NCBI GenBank assembly: GCA_021203325.1
Contig: JAJQBL010000090.1
Span: forward strand, 1-58,230
Reading direction: 5' to 3'
Source of the DNA: Clostridiales bacterium
GTDB lineage: Bacteria; Bacillota; Clostridia; Oscillospirales; Oscillospiraceae
DNA: 58,230 nt
The notes beneath the pieces are model-generated. The model saw nothing but the letters and a program-made list of their open reading frames with translations, was not told the DNA's origin and ran no database searches. Within the stretch, counting starts at the first letter, position 1. Every line of letters starts with the position of its first letter. Positions 55,358-58,230 of the stretch are shown in pieces. Made by a program: the position numbers and the translations under genes.

Positions 55358-56368
55358 ATGGCAAGAATTGAAGATATTGCGAATAAGCTGAACGTCTCCA
55401 AGGGCACGGTGTCCAAGGCGCTGAACGGTGCGCCGGACGTCAGCGAAACGCTCCGAAAAAGCGTGCTGGAAACGGCGGTGGAGCTGGGTTACTCCCGCTA
55501 CCAGCGGAAGAAGGGGGCGAAATGCCTCTGCATTTTCGTGGAAAATATGTCCTATGCCGAGCCGAAGGACTTCGGCTATGACATCATCCTGGGGTTCCGC
55601 AAGATGGCGGAACCGGGAGGCTACACGGTGGAGGTGGTGGACCTGACCCCACAGCTCCAGCACGAGATTCCCTACGACGAATATATGTTACAGCAGAACT
55701 ACGCCGGGGCGCTGTTCCTGGGCCTCTCCCTGGCGGACGAGTGGATCGGCCAGCTGCGGACCAGCCGCACCCCCGCCGTCCTCTACGACAACTACATCCA
55801 GGACAACCCCAACACCACCTATGTGGGGGTGGACAACAGCGAGGGGATGCACCTGGCCATCGACCACCTGTGGCAGCTGGGCCACCGGAAAATCGGCTAC
55901 CTCAGCAGCGCCATGGGCGCTTATGTCTACCAGGTGCGGTACAGCGCCTTTCAGCGCGCCATCCTCCAGTATGACCCCCACTGGGACGAGGCCCTGTCCG
56001 GCAGCGCCTACCTGACCACGGACTGCCTGCAAAAGCACCTGCCCCGTCTTCTGGACGGCGGCGTCACCGCCATCCTGTGCAGCCATGACCAGCTGGCCAA
56101 CTCGGTGATGCTCCACTGTCAGGAGCTGGGGCTTCGGGTGCCGGAGGACATCAGCATTGTGGGCTTTGACGACCTGCCCATCTCCGCCTACACCGCCCCG
56201 CCCATGACCACAGTGTTGCAGGACCGGGAGGAGCTGGGGAAGAGCGCCTTTTACGCCATGAACAGCCAGCTCCGGGACACCCCGGTGAGTACCCTGCTCC
56301 TCCACGCAAAGCTCATTGTCCGCTCCTCCACCGGTCCGGCGGCTGACCGGACCCCCAGGGTGGGATGA
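55358..56368 (+). CDS. LacI family regulator of the maltodextrin operon
   Basis: 336-residue repressor. The N-terminal LacI helix-turn-helix and hinge are clear: ARIEDIANKLNVSKGTVSKA, then LNGAPDVSETLRKSVLETA and ELGYSRY. The periplasmic-binding-like core follows, with YVGVDNSEGMHLAIDHLWQLG, IGYLSS and ISIVGFDDLPISAYTAPPMT, the LacI/GalR ligand region. It is divergent from the maltodextrin operon, whose leader carries a palindrome, so it is the likely MalR-type repressor; the inducer is inferred. Confidence 0.92.
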   Translation: MARIEDIANKLNVSKGTVSKALNGAPDVSETLRKSVLETAVELGYSRYQRKKGAKCLCIFVENMSYAEPKDFGYDIILGFRKMAEPGGYTVEVVDLTPQLQHEIPYDEYMLQQNYAGALFLGLSLADEWIGQLRTSRTPAVLYDNYIQDNPNTTYVGVDNSEGMHLAIDHLWQLGHRKIGYLSSAMGAYVYQVRYSAFQRAILQYDPHWDEALSGSAYLTTDCLQKHLPRLLDGGVTAILCSHDQLANSVMLHCQELGLRVPEDISIVGFDDLPISAYTAPPMTTVLQDREELGKSAFYAMNSQLRDTPVSTLLLHAKLIVRSSTGPAADRTPRVG

Positions 56369-56382
56369 GAGCGAAACAAAAT

Positions 56383-56421
56383 GCAGCCCGGTCCGCATCC
56401 TTTCGATGCAGGCCGGGCTGC
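56383..56421 (-). terminator. GC-rich hairpin between lacI and the tRNA cluster
   Basis: A 9-bp stem (56383-56391 with 56413-56421) with an inner stem. A-rich sequence at 56372-56381 makes it a possible second terminator for the minus-strand tRNA transcript, and it also lies just after lacI. Confidence 0.55.
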
Positions 56422-56445
56422 GGCGGTATCCTCCCCAAAGACATG

Positions 56446-56477
56446 AAAAAGCTCCCGAACGCGGCTGCGTTCGGGAG
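56446..56477 (-). terminator. Terminator of the tRNA operon
   Basis: An 11-bp stem (56452-56462 with 56467-56477) with a 4-base loop, followed on the minus strand by five T (A-run 56446-56450). It lies just after the last tRNA. Confidence 0.88.
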
Positions 56478-56479
56478 GG

Positions 56480-56556
56480 TTGGTGCTCCAGCGGGGATTC
56501 GAACCCCGGACACCCTGCTTAAAAGGCAGGTGCTCTGCCGACTGAGCTACTGGGGC
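56480..56556 (-). tRNA. tRNA-Lys (TTT)
   Basis: Cloverleaf with anticodon loop CTTTTAA and encoded CCA. The acceptor stem has a C3-A70 mismatch where a T would pair. Last gene of a five-tRNA transcript. Confidence 0.93.
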
Positions 56557-56598
56557 GTGGAAGCACGCACTATGACAACGGGGAACCCCGCAATGTTC

Positions 56599-56673
56599 TG
56601 GCTGGGATGGCGGGATTCGAACCCACGGATAAAGGAGTCAAAGTCCTTTGCCTTACCACTTGGCGACATCCCA
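56599..56673 (-). tRNA. tRNA-Gln (TTG)
   Basis: Cloverleaf starting TGGGATG, typical of tRNA-Gln, with anticodon loop CTTTGAC and encoded CCA. Confidence 0.94.
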
Positions 56674-56755
56674 TTGTCCTTTCTCACAGAAGAAAGCCAG
56701 ATCGGAAGAACATACGCAACCGCTCTGGCCTTGAACACTTCCAAGAGGTAATAAA

Positions 56756-56833
<78 letters not shown>

Positions 56834-56935
56834 ATAAGAAGATGATACTGCTTGCAATCTCTGCCGGCCTGAGCAGCGGAAGGGGGGCTGCAGGGAGCAA
56901 ACAGAATTGCTCACTGCACATCCCGAGGCCAGGCA

Positions 56936-57012
<77 letters not shown>

Positions 57013-57015
57013 ATA

Positions 57016-57089
57016 TGGAGCGGGTGATGGGAATCGAACCCACGCGACCAGCTTGGAAGGCTGGGATTCTACCATTGAACTACACCCGC
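57016..57089 (-). tRNA. tRNA-Gly (TCC)
   Basis: Cloverleaf with anticodon loop CTTCCAA and encoded CCA. First gene of the tRNA transcript, three bases before tRNA-Arg. Confidence 0.95.
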
Positions 57090-57110
57090 AGTTCGATTGC
57101 CAGCCTGTAA

Positions 57111-57139
57111 ATCATACCACGGGGAAGGCGGTTTGTCAA
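57111..57139 (-). promoter_or_regulatory. Promoter of the tRNA operon
   Basis: On the minus strand TTGACA (57134-57139), a 17-base spacer and TATGAT (57111-57116). Confidence 0.88.
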
Positions 57140-57230
57140 CTGTTTTTTTCAGGAAAAGCATCCGGCGCGGCCTTAATGATTCGTGGCCAGCCACTCGCCA
57201 CTGACATCCCCCGATTCCCGTCAGATTCCT

Positions 57231-57258
57231 TTGACTATTGGGGAAAGTGTGCTATAAT
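57231..57258 (+). promoter_or_regulatory. Promoter of murI
   Basis: TTGACT (57231-57236), a 16-base spacer and TATAAT (57253-57258). Confidence 0.82.
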
Positions 57259-57307
57259 ATCGGCAAGCGAATCGTTTGCCAGAGCCGGAACAGGAGGTGT
57301 GTGGGCC

Positions 57308-58084
57308 TTGAACGACAAGCGAAACAGCCCTGTGGCCGTGTTTGACTCCGGCATGGGGGGCATCAGCGTGCTGCGGGAGCTGTACCGGCTCATGCCGAAT
57401 GAGGACTACCTTTTCTTCGGCGACAGCGCCAACGCCCCCTATGGCGAACGCTCGGTGGAGGACGTGCGGCATCTGACCCATACCCATGTGACCCATCTGC
57501 TGGAGGTGGGGGCCAAGGCGGTGGTGGTGGCCTGCAACACCGCCACCAGCGCGGCCATCCGCACCCTGCGGGAGGCCTATCCGGGCGTCCCCATGATCGG
57601 CCTGGAGCCCGCCATCAAGCCTGCGGTGGAGGCCAACCCCGGCGGGCGGATTCTGATCCTGGCCACCGACCTGACCATCCATCAGGGAAAGTGCCGCACC
57701 CTGATGGAGCGGTACCAGAATCAGGCGGAGCTGATCCCCCTGGGGGCGCCGGGGCTGATGGAGTTCGTGGAGGGGGGAAAGCTCCACACCCCGGAGCTGG
57801 ACGCCTTTCTCCGCCGGCTGCTGGCCCCCTATCTGGCCGACCCTGTGGACGCCGTGGTGCTGGGCTGCACCCACTATCCCTTCCTCCAGGAGGACATGGC
57901 AAAGGTGATGGGGCCGAAGGTGCGGTTCTACGACGGCGGCGGCGGGGCGGCCCGGGAGACCCGGCTCCTGCTGGAGCAGGGGGGCCTCCGGAACGCCCCC
58001 GACCACCGGGGGCAGATCACCTTTCGGAACAGCGACCCCTCCGGCGTCCATCTGGAGCTGAGCAAACGGCTCTTTGCCCTGTAG
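57308..58084 (+). CDS. murI: Glutamate racemase MurI
   Basis: Converts L-glutamate to D-glutamate for peptidoglycan. The 258 residues show the cofactor-independent racemase motifs: VAVFDSGMGGISVLREL, FFGDSANAPYG, the first catalytic Cys in VVACNTATSAAIR and the second in VLGCTHYPFL. The start is TTG at 57308, chosen because AGGAGG lies about 10 bases upstream; an in-frame GTG at 57299 is too close to that site. It has its own promoter and is divergent from the tRNA cluster. Confidence 0.94.
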   Translation: MNDKRNSPVAVFDSGMGGISVLRELYRLMPNEDYLFFGDSANAPYGERSVEDVRHLTHTHVTHLLEVGAKAVVVACNTATSAAIRTLREAYPGVPMIGLEPAIKPAVEANPGGRILILATDLTIHQGKCRTLMERYQNQAELIPLGAPGLMEFVEGGKLHTPELDAFLRRLLAPYLADPVDAVVLGCTHYPFLQEDMAKVMGPKVRFYDGGGGAARETRLLLEQGGLRNAPDHRGQITFRNSDPSGVHLELSKRLFAL

Positions 58085-58230
58085 TCAGGCGTCAACCCAT
58101 ATCAAAACGCAGATACGGCGTCCCGGCGGACTGTTTCACCCGGGCCGCCGCGGTTGGGGAGTTGTAAGGGTGTGCCAAATCGTAATGCGCCCCCCATTTA
58201 CGCAATGGAGTCAACTTCCGGCCCGGCAAC
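58085..58230. other. Sequence after murI to the window edge
   Basis: I see no complete gene, hairpin with T-run, or promoter here. A gene could begin or end just beyond the edge. Confidence 0.4.

Overview
This is a GC-rich (roughly 60-65% by eye) chromosomal window from an endospore-forming Gram-positive bacterium. It carries a Clostridia-type dcw order (mraZ, rsmH, ftsL, PASTA-type ftsI, mraY, ftsW, murG, murA, ftsQ), an alpha/beta-type small acid-soluble spore protein behind a sigma-G-like promoter, and a Spo0A-family DNA-binding protein. Firmicutes features such as TypA, an XRE-S24 repressor and intrinsic terminators fit. I infer an Oscillospiraceae-type gut anaerobe (Oscillibacter/Flavonifractor/Lawsonibacter relatives); the sequence alone does not prove the genus. 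I see no rRNA, phage, insertion sequence or CRISPR array.

Layout. 1-11.6 kb: dcw cell-wall/division operon on the minus strand, starting from a clear promoter with MraZ-box-like repeats; its Mur-ligase position holds only a P-loop-less MurE-like protein. 11.7-14.5 kb (plus): GlsB/YeaQ membrane protein, holA, a Toprim (RNase M5-like) protein and a GNAT acetyltransferase. 14.5-19.7 kb (minus): two M14/AstE-like genes, one apparently lacking zinc ligands, then a transglutaminase / alpha-E / circularly permuted ATP-grasp trio. 19.8-24.2 kb: pepF, typA, SASP. 24.3-26.7 kb (minus): DUF5685 gene, J-domain protein and S51 peptidase in one operon. 27.1-29.3 kb (plus): XRE-S24 repressor, aroK, aroD. 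29.4-34.4 kb (minus): Spo0A-like regulator, DUF308 protein, ftsH, coiled-coil orphan, TetR regulator, lipoprotein. 34.4-39.7 kb: AraC regulator divergent from rhaB / AraA-FucI-type isomerase / rhaM / rhaD. 39.8-42.7 kb (minus): TPP riboswitch, thiE, thiD, cytX. 42.8-43.4 kb: isochorismatase-family hydrolase. 43.5-55.1 kb (minus): maltodextrin operon (binding protein, two permeases, pullulanase, debranching enzyme, malQ, alpha-glucosidase, HAD phosphatase) with a divergent LacI regulator. 56.4-57.1 kb: five tRNA genes. 57.3-58.1 kb: murI.

How the genes work together. The dcw genes build lipid II and the septum, and MurI supplies D-glutamate for it. The rha operon turns L-rhamnose into dihydroxyacetone phosphate and lactaldehyde. 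The mal operon imports and debranches alpha-glucans but has no ATPase gene here, so a shared MsmX-type ATPase is likely. The thi operon salvages pyrimidine and makes thiamine phosphate under TPP control.

Caveat. Five genes (murA, both M14 genes, thiD and the alpha-glucosidase) carry six frame disruptions, every one in a mononucleotide run, and correcting each run restores the expected family ending. I read these as probable sequencing/assembly indels rather than true pseudogenes.
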